Below are positions 1 to 9,279 of a stretch of 35,546 nt of DNA, piece after piece. The notes beneath the pieces were generated by a model. That model did no database searches and had not been told where the DNA came from. It saw nothing but the letters and a program-made list of their open reading frames with translations. Position 1 is the stretch's first letter, and every line of letters starts with the position of its first letter. The DNA comes from Dictyocoela muelleri (taxonomy: Eukaryota > Microsporidia), in NCBI GenBank assembly GCA_016256075.1, contig SDVU01000003.1, positions 1 to 35,546 on the forward strand. The letters are read 5' to 3'. The position numbers were made by a program, and so were the translations under genes.

Positions 1-1063
1 CCAGACAGTACAATGATAAAGTGGGCTGTTTGAATCTCTACCTAAAAAAGTTCGCTCGAAGTAATCAATAAATTCAGAAAAGATTTCTTTATTTGGATAT
101 AAATTAATGCAATCTACAATATAATTGTATGCCTCTTGTATTCTCGAGGTTTGAAAAAAGGGTAAATTGAGGAATTTTTTTAAAATGCTTTATACATCTT
201 TATTTGTCTTATATAAAGTCGCTAATCCATGATGTTGTATTTTCCTCCAAATGCATTGGCCATAATGGAACAAACAGCCAAAAGACTTTACATTATTATT
301 AAAATTTTTTGATGCGGTAAGAAGTGCTTTCTCATAATCTGTAATTACGGTTGCAGGATTTAAAATTTCATTGTCTTTTAGGTATAAAAAGCTTTCTTGT
401 AAATTTCTTCTGATTTTTCTTGAAATAAAATAAAGATTAAGAGTAAAAATCTACCAAATAAATATCCCTGAAAAAATTAAAGCTGATAAAATTGTTGTAG
501 TGATGATTTAAATGTTCCATCGATTATTAATGTTTTTAAATTCTTTATATATGATAAAAAATCTGATGAGAAGAAAATAACAAAGCGGCTTTCAGAATTC
601 ATGCCAGAATCAAATTGAAGGAACCTAGAGCCATTTAAAGTAAAATGAAACAAAGATGGTATGTCGTTTTCAGGTCCTGGTATATAATTATCTCTTTTTT
701 ATTTCGAATTTTACGCGCGTAATCACGCAAATTATCAAATGAAGTTACTTCTGAAAGAATGTCAGATTCTAATTCCTTAGTTACAGAAGTATACACTGCA
801 TTAAACGTTTCATTAGCTTTTTTACATTTTTTTAAAATCTGTAGTTTTGCAATAAAAGCAATACTCTTACCCTCATTTGAATTACATGTGTGTTCTTTCT
901 CTTCGATTGGAGGAAGTGTTTCTTTTTTTATAATAAGAAGTCCAAGAAAGGGTCTATATTTACACCTCCATCTTACTTCTTCATCCTTTTCTTTTGAAAT
1001 GTGATATAAAAACCCGTTTAGAAACAACATACGTTTTCCTTTTTGTGTTTCATAAAACTCCAT
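1..1063 (-). pseudogene. MULE transposase with FLYWCH-type zinc finger (partial, broken)
   Basis: Transposase remnant. I prefer the ATG at 1061-1063: it starts MEFYETQKGKRMLFLNGFLY, while the upstream ATG at 1159 lies inside the terminal palindrome. The N-terminal part is FLYWCH-like, with NGFLYHISKEKDEEVRWRC and then a late HTC. Further on, DGTFKSSLQQFYQL (about 480-530) is the first MULE catalytic block. ATVITDYEKAL followed by GCLFHYGQCIWRKIQHHGL (about 240-360) is the second. FLNLPFFQTSRIQEAYNYIV (about 110-170) is the usual alpha-helical segment after the catalytic core. The reading frame closes at 635 and the later blocks lie in other frames, so it is inactive. Family assignment rests on these motifs and is firm. 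The C-terminus lies outside the window. Confidence 0.85.
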
Positions 1064-1121
1064 AAGGGTTGAAAAAATTATCTTTAAACTTGTAACGCAT
1101 ATTTCAACGTGACCATTTTCC

Positions 1122-1173
1122 GGGTCCAATTTTTGGACCAAAAACCGGAATTTGGTCACAGACCAAATTCCGG
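1122..1173. repeat. Terminal palindromes of MULE A
   Basis: Two adjacent inverted repeats close the element. The outer one has perfect 13-bp arms, CCGGAATTTGGTC at 1145-1157 and its complement at 1161-1173, separated by only 3 nt (ACA). Just inside is GGTCCAA-TTT-TTGGACC at 1122-1138, which repeats the GGTCC core. MULE B has the same plan with a different sequence. Confidence 0.8.
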
Positions 1174-1290
1174 GCAGTCCTTAAGAAGTGGCGTATTATT
1201 AGAACACCAAGAACCAAAGGTCAGATACAACGATAAGAGACAACTCTCCGGGTTGAAAGCTATAGATGCTGTCTATATGTAATATATATA
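1174..1290 (+). repeat. SINE-like dispersed repeat, copy 1 (3' part only)
   Basis: This segment matches the complement of 4118-4250 (for example ACCAAGAACCAAAGGTC against ACCAGAAACCAAAGGTC) and, more loosely, of 34222-34310. All three copies end in the same tail, close to ATGTAATATATA. Copy 1 keeps only the 3' portion; its upstream side is cut off exactly where MULE A ends. Orientation is assigned from the tRNA-like head seen only in copy 3. Confidence 0.65.
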
Positions 1291-1585
1291 GACACATTAT
1301 ACAGCTATTTAAATTCAAAGATAGAGTTATCAATGAAATTAGATTTTTAGATGGAATGAAAAAATCCAAGATAAATAAAATTTCAATTCTGGTGAAATTA
1401 AGAGAATAGAAAAATACGTTTACCCAGTACTAATAATAATGAAATTCTATAATATTTGTTTCATAATGTAGAAGGAAACAAATTGATTCACTATATTTTC
1501 GCAACAATAAAAGATGAGGGGGTCTTTCTTATTATCTACTCTAGAAGGTGATAATACACAAGTGTCATATAAAGTATTTTTCTCA

Positions 1586-2425
1586 AAGTGTTCCACACGG
1601 ATCTCCCGGTGTTTCTAAGATACTTCAGGGTTTGCAACAATTTTTTGGAGTTAAGTGAGTCTCTTAGTAGCTCTTAGGGACCATGTTTATTTTTTTTATA
1701 ATGTATTCATCTTTTAGGTCTCAATAATTTTAAAAATAAAATATTACATAAAAATAATAGGACACCCTTGCATAAATTTATTTGCTTTTAATTTATCAAT
1801 GCCATGATAGAATACTTTTAGTTTTATTCTAAATAAAAATACCAATTTTGTCTTTCAGTAATTACGCGATTATTCAATTAATTTCACTTCGGTTTGCTAT
1901 GTTTCAAAAAATATTTTTATGACAGCAAAACAAGTCCAGCTCTATAAAATTAGAAAGGAAAAACAAATATATTATACAAAATGTGGCAAACTAGAAATGA
2001 CAATTTTAGTTTCACATGGGTACGTAACCCCTTCCGTTAAGAAAAAATAATCGTCTGTAATAGTAAATTACACAATTTTCATTTGAAATAAATGTAAAAT
2101 CGCTAGTATTTATAGTTATATAGTTATATCATAAAGAATGTTTTTTGGTCGAATATAGAGGTTTCTAAAAATTATTATGGTTGTAACTGCATATAAATCG
2201 CAATTTTACATCCTTTTAGAATGAGAAATATGTATTTTCCTCTTATATATGACAATTTAATATTTTTAGGGAGCCAGAAACGCTGGAGAGCCCCAAAAAG
2301 ACTATAAAAATCTCATTTGGTATATATATCATTCCATATTTTTTTCATGAAATTCTAAAATTTTTGTCCGAGGAAATTTTGGATATGAAAAAGATGCCCT
2401 TGAATCAGAAGTTTGAGAACTACTG
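1586..2425. mobile_element. Possible non-autonomous hAT-like element
   Basis: The right end, read on the minus strand from 2425, is CAGTAGTTCTCAAACTTCTG. This resembles the CAGTGGTTCTCAAAC-type termini common in hAT transposons. The left candidate at 1587 begins AGTGTTCCACACGG and is only a partial inverted match. I see no 8-bp target duplication and no transposase. Tentative. Confidence 0.3.
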
Positions 2426-2478
2426 TCCTAGAGAGATATAATATACATGATCTGATTTCGATCCAACATATTTTTTTT

Positions 2479-2676
2479 GGGGGGGGGAATACAGAAGTTT
2501 AATTCTGGGGAAGAGGGGGGTAATACACAAGATCCAAAGTACATTTTTGATTTTAAAAATCAATATTATTTTTTTATTTATCCCTTGTCAATACAATAAT
2601 TGACATGATATTACTTTCACAGTAATAAAATTCATAATTTAAATAGATGTGAGCTCTTTTTTAGCCCCCCCCCCCC
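2479..2676. repeat. Oppositely placed G9 and C12 runs
   Basis: G9 at 2479-2487, then G4 at 2507-2510 and G6 at 2515-2520, faces C12 at 2665-2676. The flanks are also inverted: ATATTTTTTTT before the G-run, and AAAAAAATAT after the C-run. The pair could be the ends of a small element or a structure-forming block. Such runs are rare in this AT-rich DNA. Confidence 0.45.
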
Positions 2677-3739
2677 TTTAAAAAAATATCTTAAACTATG
2701 TAATATGGCATTAGCAAAGAATAATAAATTCCTTTCATATTATCATATATATTTATAAAAGGGGTTTTTATATAGCGGCTATTGCCATTTTTATTAAATT
2801 TCGGACTTTACCCTAATTTTACGAAACTTGGCAATGGCAGTTTATTTAAAAAACAGTTTTATTTTATGAAAATTTTATATCACTTGTCAATGCCATATTT
2901 CGTAGTCTACGTCATTTTTTTAAATGGGGTTCTTAAGAAAAGTTAAAACCAGTTTTTTAAAAAAATTGCTTTTAGGAATATAGTAATTTTTTTTCTAAAA
3001 TAAGAACAAATAATACCAATGATTTTATTTCATTGTTGAAAACAATAACCCGAGCAAATTATTTTAAAAAGAATTCTTTAATTCTGTTAGAAATTTTAAT
3101 TCTCTGATAATATTAGAAAACTTCTTTATATAAATAGTTATTTGTAATTTTATATATTTCTTCATCCAATTCAAAACATTTTTGATCTTTAAGTGTATAT
3201 TTTCTTTATTCTTAGAATATAAAGAACATTTTTTTATGGTTTTTTGTGCAAACATAGGCCCAGACCCAGCTTATTTCAAAAATTTACCAATGATGAGGTA
3301 TCATAAATCCCCTGCGAAACAATTAATAAATTTTGTTTAAAAAATTGAAATCTCAATAAATTTAAAGAGAGATATTTTAAAGTGTTAAAAATATTATCTA
3401 ATAAATCAATGAAAAATTGTTTTATAACTAGTTCAAAAATTTCACCCGATATAAAATCCTGGGATCTTAACCGTTTTTTACCCCATTATAATTTTAGGCC
3501 GTTTTTTTCCAATTTTTATATTAAAATAAATTGTAATTTTTTTTATATCCGTTTTTTTACCATGGTGGAAAAAAAACGGAATATATCCAAATTTTAGACA
3601 GAATCCCAGACTTTCTAATATCTTTTTCAGATATTGATAATAATAGTTGATCTTGGATATATTTTTTCTTTTTTTTAGTGTTGGGCTAGAAAATGCTGAT
3701 TTCAGAGATTTTATGATCTCAAAAACATTATTTTTGTTT

Positions 3740-4112
3740 TTCAATGAACCTCCTTACACACCAGATATTTCTAAGAACCAATCTTTATGATATTTCAGAC
3801 ATGATAAGCACGTTTCTCTCATCTCAATCGTATCCCCAATATCGCCTATTTTAAATAGGGTAAAGTATTCAAATACTCACAAATAAGATCAAGAACGGTA
3901 CTTATGGATTTATAAAACAACCATACTATTGCTCCATATTCCTGCTCAGGAGTTTTATTTGACAACTCATAGTACATTATAAGTATAACCTTGGTGGAAT
4001 TTTTATACTTTAAAATACCGATTCGCATCTGAATTACCAAATACCCCTCGACAATTATAAGATCAGAAAGACCATACAAGACAAAACTTGCATGGTGCAA
4101 AACAATGTACAC
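3740..4112 (-). pseudogene. Merlin transposase remnant M0
   Basis: A minus-strand open frame of 88 codons (3846-4112) carries KNSTKVILIMYYELSNKTPE and then YKSISTVLDLICEYLN. This is the pattern of the segment between zinc ribbon and catalytic core in Merlin (IS1595/ISXO2-like) transposases. Past its stop, the same strand gives IGDIGDTIEMRETCLSCLKY, which lines up with the usual IGG-x-VEIDET-x-KYH-x-G block around the first catalytic Asp, here changed. The later core is not convincingly present. The N-terminal side is cut off by SINE copy 2 at 4118. Fragmentary, but two consecutive blocks in order support the family. Confidence 0.55.
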
Positions 4113-4117
4113 AGTCT

Positions 4118-4468
4118 TTATATATTACATGCTGACAACATCCATACCTGCCAACATCCATAGCTGCCAACCCAGAGAGTAGTCTCCAACCATAGTCTTA
4201 TGACCTTTGGTTTCTGGTGTTCCAATAATACGTCACTTCTTAAGATACACAGAAGCCCAGCTGTGTACGCGTTTTTCGTTTTATCAATGACTCGGCGGGA
4301 TACAGGTACTAGAGGCTTTTTCATGATATTTTATTTATAAGTATTTTTGCCGAGATGCGTCGCCGCACTTATCTCCACACCTAGGAGAGTCCATTCTGCT
4401 TCATTGTCATATTAGACCAGGTCTTAATCAGCTATAACACACTGGAACAACTGTATATTAAGGCTTGT
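4118..4468 (-). repeat. SINE-like dispersed repeat, copy 2
   Basis: About 340 bp aligns with 34222-34535 in the same orientation. Shared blocks include TTTCGTTTTATC-ATGACTC, TAGAGGCTTTTTC and TTTTTGCCGAGATGCGT. The innermost part also matches copy 1. The tRNA-like head of copy 3 is absent because MULE B begins at 4469 and the sequence does not resume beyond it. The 207-bp minus-strand open frame at 4118-4324 lies within the repeat and is not a gene. Confidence 0.7.
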
Positions 4469-4514
4469 CGCCGTTTCGTCAAGTATTGACGAAACGGCGG
4501 TTTTTTCGTCAAGT
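4469..4514. repeat. MULE B left terminal inverted repeat with hairpin
   Basis: 46 bp, identical to the complement of 6100-6145. Positions 4469-4482 and 4486-4499 are perfect inverted arms around GTA. T6 and another copy of the CGTCAAG half-site follow. Three half-sites per end suggest a multimeric transposase-binding site; that is inference. Confidence 0.9.
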
Positions 4515-4555
4515 CATGACAAACAACTGTTTTTTATCATAATTTTTTAAACCTT

Positions 4556-5961
4556 ATGAATCATGAAGAAATTTTATTAATTAAAAGTAAAAGAGGCAAA
4601 GACAAAATTCTATATGATAGTCATGCCTATAATCTACACAGTGTTCTGAATGATTCTGTTTTTTCGAGATGTACAGACCGGAAATGTAAAGGTTCTTTAG
4701 TAACAACGAAAAATCATGTTCTCATTAAAAGGGATGATCATTGTGAAAATTGTGTTAAAAATTATAGTAAAAATGAATCATTATATTCAAGGAATAGCAT
4801 TTATAAGAGAGCAATTGATACAAATGAACAGCCGAGAGACTTATAAATTCGATTTTGAAAGTAAGTTCGCCACTTATACTGAAATACACGCCGAGAGAAA
4901 ACAACTTAAAAGACAGAATAACTAAACTTAGGAATCGCAATAATATAAAATACATATACGACGACATACCAAAAGCTATAAAATTTACTTTCGCCAATGA
5001 AAAGTTTTTACAATTTGACAGTGGTAAATATGATGAAGAGAGAATTTTAATTTTTACAACCGAAACACACATTTTACATCTCAAGAATAGCCAAAAATGG
5101 TATTGTGATGGCACATTTTATTCATGCACTCGCGAATTTGGTCAATTATATGTAATAATGTGCGATATTTATAACATTGTAGTTCCAGTAGTTTATATAT
5201 TTATGAAGACTCGTTCGAAAAAAAAGCTACACTCGAGCATTTAATTTTTTAAAAGATAAAATTCAAGATAAATATCCATCTTTTATCACTATTGATTTCG
5301 AAATATCTTCTTTTCTCTCTTTCAAAGAAGTTTTCCCATATTCTAAAATGAATGGATGTTTCTTCCACTTTTTACAGCTTTTTTTCAAAAAGATTCAGAA
5401 ATTAAGGATGGTTAATATATATAAGAATAATGTAAAATTAAGAGAATTTTTTAGGATGTTTCTAAGTTTAGGCTTTGTTCCAACCGAATTTTTAAAATTT
5501 GAATATGATATTTTAAAATATTATATTTTAATCAATGATAATGCAAATTCTATATTACCATTTTTTAATGAATTTCAAAATTCATTTGGGAAAAATAAGA
5601 AAAATTAAATGAAAATGAATCTTCAATTTTTTCAGTAGATTTCTGGTCAGTATCTAATCGAATTTTGAATGATGTTAAAAAGACAAATAATGTGATCGAA
5701 GGATGGAATCTTTCACTAAACATGAATATAACAAGCAAAAACCCGAATTTATATGAAATAGGCACTGAAATTAAAAAACAACACGCCACAGTTGCAAATA
5801 AGCTTAGTAAAATTTTAGTTGAAATCAATTTTAACAAAGAATGTAATTCCGAAGATTTAGAATTGTTATGGTTTAAAGAAAAAATTATAAATTATAAAAA
5901 ATTTTTTGTAATTGATTTTTTAAAAATGATTGCAAGTAATTTGAAACTGAAAGAACCTTAA
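4556..5961 (+). pseudogene. MULE transposase with FLYWCH-type zinc finger (frameshifted)
   Basis: Begins at the ATG at 4556. The first 96 codons contain a FLYWCH-like finger: YDSHAYNLHSVLNDSVFSRC, with C-x3-CKG and a later H-C-x2-C. The next block, in another frame, runs from about 4855 to 5213. It holds DIPKAIKF, then WYCDGTFYSC and QLYVIM, the DGTF catalytic block. From about 5226 a third stretch carries ITIDFEISS and MNGCFFHFLQLFFKKIQ, the second Asp and the C-x2-H block. From about 5610 comes FWSV, NNVIEGWNLSLN and KKQHATVANKLSKILVE. All expected blocks are present in order. Three frame changes (near 4850, 5215 and 5610) separate them. The reading frame stops 138 bp before the right TIR. 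Distinct in sequence from MULE A. Confidence 0.88.
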
Positions 5962-6099
5962 AAAGATTAAATATTCAAAGTTTTGTTTATTTTTACGCAT
6001 ATTTTTTATGTTTACACTTATGTGCATTTTGATTTTTTGTTTGTATTTTTTTAAAAATTTTATTTTTAATTTTAACTTATCAAGTTTTTGTTGAAAATC

Positions 6100-6146
6100 A
6101 CTTGACGAAAAAACCGCCGTTTCGTCAATACTTGACGAAACGGCGG
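6100..6146. repeat. MULE B right terminal inverted repeat with hairpin
   Basis: Complement of the left TIR. The palindrome here has 15-bp perfect arms, 6114-6128 and 6132-6146, around TAC. The left copy differs only in its outermost base. Confidence 0.9.
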
Positions 6147-6672
6147 TCAACGAGACCCAAATACTTTATAATATGATAAGTTTCTAATTGAAGAGACAGA
6201 TGAAATGGCGGCACTTTTAAATGGATGTAAAATACCTTTTATAAGCAAAATAATATTGAATGTTAATAATATGGGTGTCAAACATTCAAATAATTTTTAT
6301 ATTTTATATAATGGTATTGTTGATTTAATATTAGGAAATGGTATGGTCAATTTTTTATAAAATACTAAAAATAATAATAAAATAATTGATGAACACTTTC
6401 CAGTAAAATACAAAATAGAGAAAATCTGCGTGAAATCCACAGTTGGAATAGTAATATACGAAATTGGAAAACAAAAAAGAATTCCTAATTTTAGTCGAAA
6501 AATTAAAATACATGGGAAAAATTTTAAAGGCAATTCATTATGGTTAAAACATGTTTATTAAGGAGAAAATCTAAATGTAAGCTAAGATTTTGTTCTGATT
6601 TTCGCAAACTTAACGATCTTGTTAAATTATACTGTTTCAATATTTTCATAATTGATTATATAATACAATCTT

Positions 6673-7778
6673 GGCGCTTATGCAAAATTTGGGAATTTTT
6701 ATTTTTCTAAATTTTTTTAGTTTTTTTGAAAATTCCCAATTTTTACATAATAGGTGGTCAACCTATATGAATATAAACATCTTTTCAATATATGGTGATA
6801 TATTTGTTAATAATATTAAATCAGTTGAAATCTTGAAATTATATGGAATATGAAATAATCGGAAAAAATGTTTTAATTGCAATAATAACATTTTGATCAT
6901 ACGTAAGGACGTGACTCGATTAAACTCATTATATTATTACTGCAAATTTTGCGGTGTAAAATTCAATATTACTAAAGTTACATTAATTTAAAAATTTAAA
7001 AACCCGATGAACATATTTTTAAGAGTAGCATATGAATTTGGATTATTGTCAAATGGAAATTTTTATTGGAATTAGTCAAAAAATATTTTAAAAAATTAAA
7101 AAACTATTATAAATGTTATTAAAACTAAAAGATTTGAAATTTTTGAAAAAAATGGTGCCGGAAATATTGAAGTTCAAGTTGATGAAACCGCCATTTGTCA
7201 GGAGTGTATAATAGAAAATCTATCTTCCGAATTAGATGATACACCTGGTATACAATGGTTAGTAGGTTGTGTAGAACTTACCACAAACAAGCTATGCTTT
7301 CCAGAATCTGCGATAAATAGGTTAGCACCTACATTACATAGTATTTTTATAAGAAATATAAAACCAGGGTCAATATTTGTTACAAATGTTTATTCAATTT
7401 ATCCCTCTGCTGTTTCTTCATTTGTATCTGAACATAAAATAGTACCACATAGTGCAAGGTTTTTAAATCCTGAAGGATACAATACTAATCTTTTGAAAAT
7501 TTGTGGTCACACTTTAAGGTTGAATATAAAATAAAAATAGGTATTCAGAGAGTGCAATGTTTTTATTTTTTATATGAATTATATTTTAAAATATAATATT
7601 AAAAAGAGAAGCTGTTATCAATATCAAAATAATTTAAAAAAATATTATAAATTTGTTTTAATTAATATAACATACACCTAACACGATTTAATAAATTTTA
7701 TTTATTTATTTTTTTTGAATTTATATGACCCCTTCCTACCTTGGTTGATTAAAAATTCCTAAATTTTACATAAGCGCC
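6673..7778 (+). mobile_element. M1, complete Merlin (IS1595-like) DNA transposon
   Basis: 1106 bp, bounded by imperfect TIRs of about 28 bp starting GGCGCTTATG, with one C/T and one G/A difference between ends over the first 20 bp. It is flanked by an exact 8-bp target duplication ACAATCTT (6665-6672 and 7779-7786), the length expected for Merlin. It sits inside the reverse transcriptase region of R1. The left end is also a hairpin: the complement of the terminal motif recurs at about 6727-6753. The right end lacks this. One transposase pseudogene fills the interior. Confidence 0.92.
6767..7534 (+). pseudogene. Merlin transposase of M1 (inactive)
   Basis: Probable start is the ATG at 6767. 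A zinc ribbon comes first (KCFNCNN ... YYYCKFCGVKF, two C-x2-C pairs, about 6868-6960). The DDE core begins with GNIEVQVDETAI at about 7165-7200, which keeps the first Asp. NRLAPTLHSIF and KPGSIFVTNVYSIYPS follow, where the second catalytic Asp is Asn. HKIVPHSARFLNPEG and TNLLKICGHTLRLNIK end the protein, and the catalytic Glu expected after TN is missing. At least two of three catalytic residues are therefore lost, and several stops and frame changes separate ribbon from core. The core from about 7150 to 7500 is otherwise readable in one frame, unusual for this window. Confidence 0.85.
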
Positions 7779-9065
7779 ACAATCTTATTTTAATATGAAA
7801 TATTTTTCTGTTATAGATTTAAAAGATGGATGTTTTAATGTGGAATTAGATAAAGGGGATAGACCAAAAACAACATTTTTAGATGCGTATAATAGGCCAA
7901 TGTAATTCACGGCAAAGCCTCGGGGGTTGTAAAACAGTCCCGCAATATTTCAACGTGATATGAATATAATATTAGAAGATTTTATAGGTAAAATAAGTTT
8001 TTCTTATATTGACGATATCATAGTATTTAGTAAAACTAAAGCTGAACATGATAATAATTATAAATGAATAAATAGATAATACGAAAAATAAAGTTTTTAA
8101 GAATATATGATAATTGTAGGCTTGGAAATTTGAATATAAAGGCAGACATATTAATTCGAATGTGTTTTTATACAGATAAAACCATCTAAGATAAGAGTGT
8201 GGAAAAGAAAATTCAAGATAAGATTCTAAATATCATAAAAACCTTTCTCATAGGAAAACTATTATGGGAGACATAAAAAAATAATAATATCAAAATAAGT
8301 AATAATAAGTTTAAAAAAATTCTTGGAAAATGTAATTATGCAAAATAAATGCAAAATAAATGCAAAAAAATATGAAGTTAAAAGTTTTAATTTCACAAAT
8401 TATCCGAGGGAAAAAATTGCAGTAGATATTTTAGAATTTGAAAAGTGTGTCAAATATTAACTGCAATTGATTATTTTTCTGGAAAAATATTTACAAAATT
8501 TATTAGACGAAAGAAACCTGTATAAATAATAAAATTAATTTATGAGATTAATGAAGAATTGAAATTTAAATTATTATTTTCTGATAATGGACCGAATTTA
8601 AAAATAAATAAGCAAGTTATTGGTGTAAAAAAAATCAAAATAAATCATAAATTTAGTATTTACATTTTCATGAAGAAAATGGGCATATTGAACGAGAAAA
8701 TAGAACTTTGAGAAATGTGCTTAATAAGTAAAAAGGTAAAATAAAATAAAGATTAATGAAGGTGTTAATTAATTACAACTATAGAGAACATATGGGAATA
8801 GGAATGTCGCCTAATGCTGCAATACAAGGGAAAAAAATTAATAATGTTATCAAACATCAAAAGATATACAGTAAAGAATTAGGTGTGAAAGAATTAGAAA
8901 ATGAATAAAGTATTGGGGATGATGTATTGGTAAAAAATGAAGCGAGAAGTAGTAAAGCTGATAAAGAATTAAAACCTGGTGGAAAGATTATTAGAATATT
9001 AAGTCCCGAAAAAATTGAGATTGAAAATATAGATGGATTATTTGTTTAAAAACACATAAGTCGCT

Positions 9066-9279
9066 TAAATTTGTAGTAAAATGTAGGATATAGTGTTACA
9101 TAACATTATAAAAAGCGATTTTATTTGTTTATTATAATACGATTTGTTGAATTGTCTAATATATGACATTCAATCATATTAAAGGGTGCTTTTTAGATTA
9201 CAATTATTTAATGTAAACCCTTTTTATATTTGGTTATTAACACCCTTTTAAATATAAAAGAAAACGTTTTTAAATAAGT
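9066..9279. other. Spacer between R1 and R2
   Basis: AT-rich, no gene seen. It may contain a remnant of the R1 3' LTR, since a TGTTACATAACA-like palindromic start occurs at about 9093, but no second copy is present to prove it. A small inverted pair, AAAGGGTG at about 9181 and CACCCTTTT at about 9241, encloses about 60 bp. Confidence 0.35.

Larger units (their letters stand above)
1..1173 (-). mobile_element. MULE A, Mutator-like DNA transposon, truncated by the window edge
   Basis: A Mutator-like element read on the minus strand. Its 5' end is the palindromic terminus at 1145-1173, and its 3' part runs off the left edge of the window. The transposase remnant fills most of it. Directly outside the end, from 1174, lies SINE-like sequence matching two other places in the window, so the element probably inserted into a SINE. 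The opposite end and the target duplication lie outside the window. The end has the same plan as the ends of MULE B: palindrome, T-run, then another half-site. Confidence 0.8.
1291..3739. other. Gene-free AT-rich stretch
   Basis: No coding sequence I can support. Short frames at 3064-3255 (minus) and 3382-3597 (plus) match nothing I recognise. Structure present: a possible non-autonomous hAT-like element (1586-2425), a G-rich/C-rich pair (2479-2676), and a motif TTGCCAT or its complement three times at about 2780-2895. The plus-strand palindrome ACCATGGT flanked by T- and A-runs (about 3550-3580) may belong to the decayed Merlin relic that follows. Confidence 0.6.
4469..6146 (+). mobile_element. 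MULE B, Mutator-like transposon with both ends preserved
   Basis: The element is about 1.68 kb and is bounded by 46-bp perfect terminal inverted repeats, 4469-4514 and 6100-6145. Each TIR holds a 14-15-bp palindrome with a 3-nt loop (CGCCGTTTCGTCAA-GTA-TTGACGAAACGGCG), then six Ts, then the half-site CGTCAAGT. It encodes one MULE transposase, now frameshifted. The perfect TIR identity argues for a relatively recent insertion. I could not find a matching 8-11-bp target duplication. The left flank is SINE copy 2 and the right flank is Ty3-type relic R1, so one side may have been rearranged after insertion. Confidence 0.85.
6160..9065 (+). mobile_element. R1, Ty3-type LTR retrotransposon fossil, split by Merlin M1
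   Basis: A broken pol relic. Recognisable parts in order are a protease-like segment (about 6180-6540), reverse transcriptase (about 6550-6672, continuing at 7787-8060 beyond the Merlin insertion) and integrase (about 8395-9060). The fingers-and-palm pattern of Ty3-type RT and the integrase core with its Asn-Gly segment support the family. No gag and no clear LTR pair is present. The 5' part ends where MULE B begins, so that side was lost or rearranged. More than ten breaks; an old copy that is certainly inactive. The M1 insertion lies inside the RT region, so R1 is older than M1. Confidence 0.8.

Noticed and set aside
759-1004. 81-codon plus-strand open frame
   Set aside because: Antisense shadow of the MULE A transposase.
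3382-3744. Overlapping small open frames on both strands
   Set aside because: No domain signal; low-complexity A/T sequence next to a decayed Merlin.
4118-4324. 68-codon minus-strand open frame
   Set aside because: It lies in the SINE-like repeat and is not conserved as a frame in the other copies.
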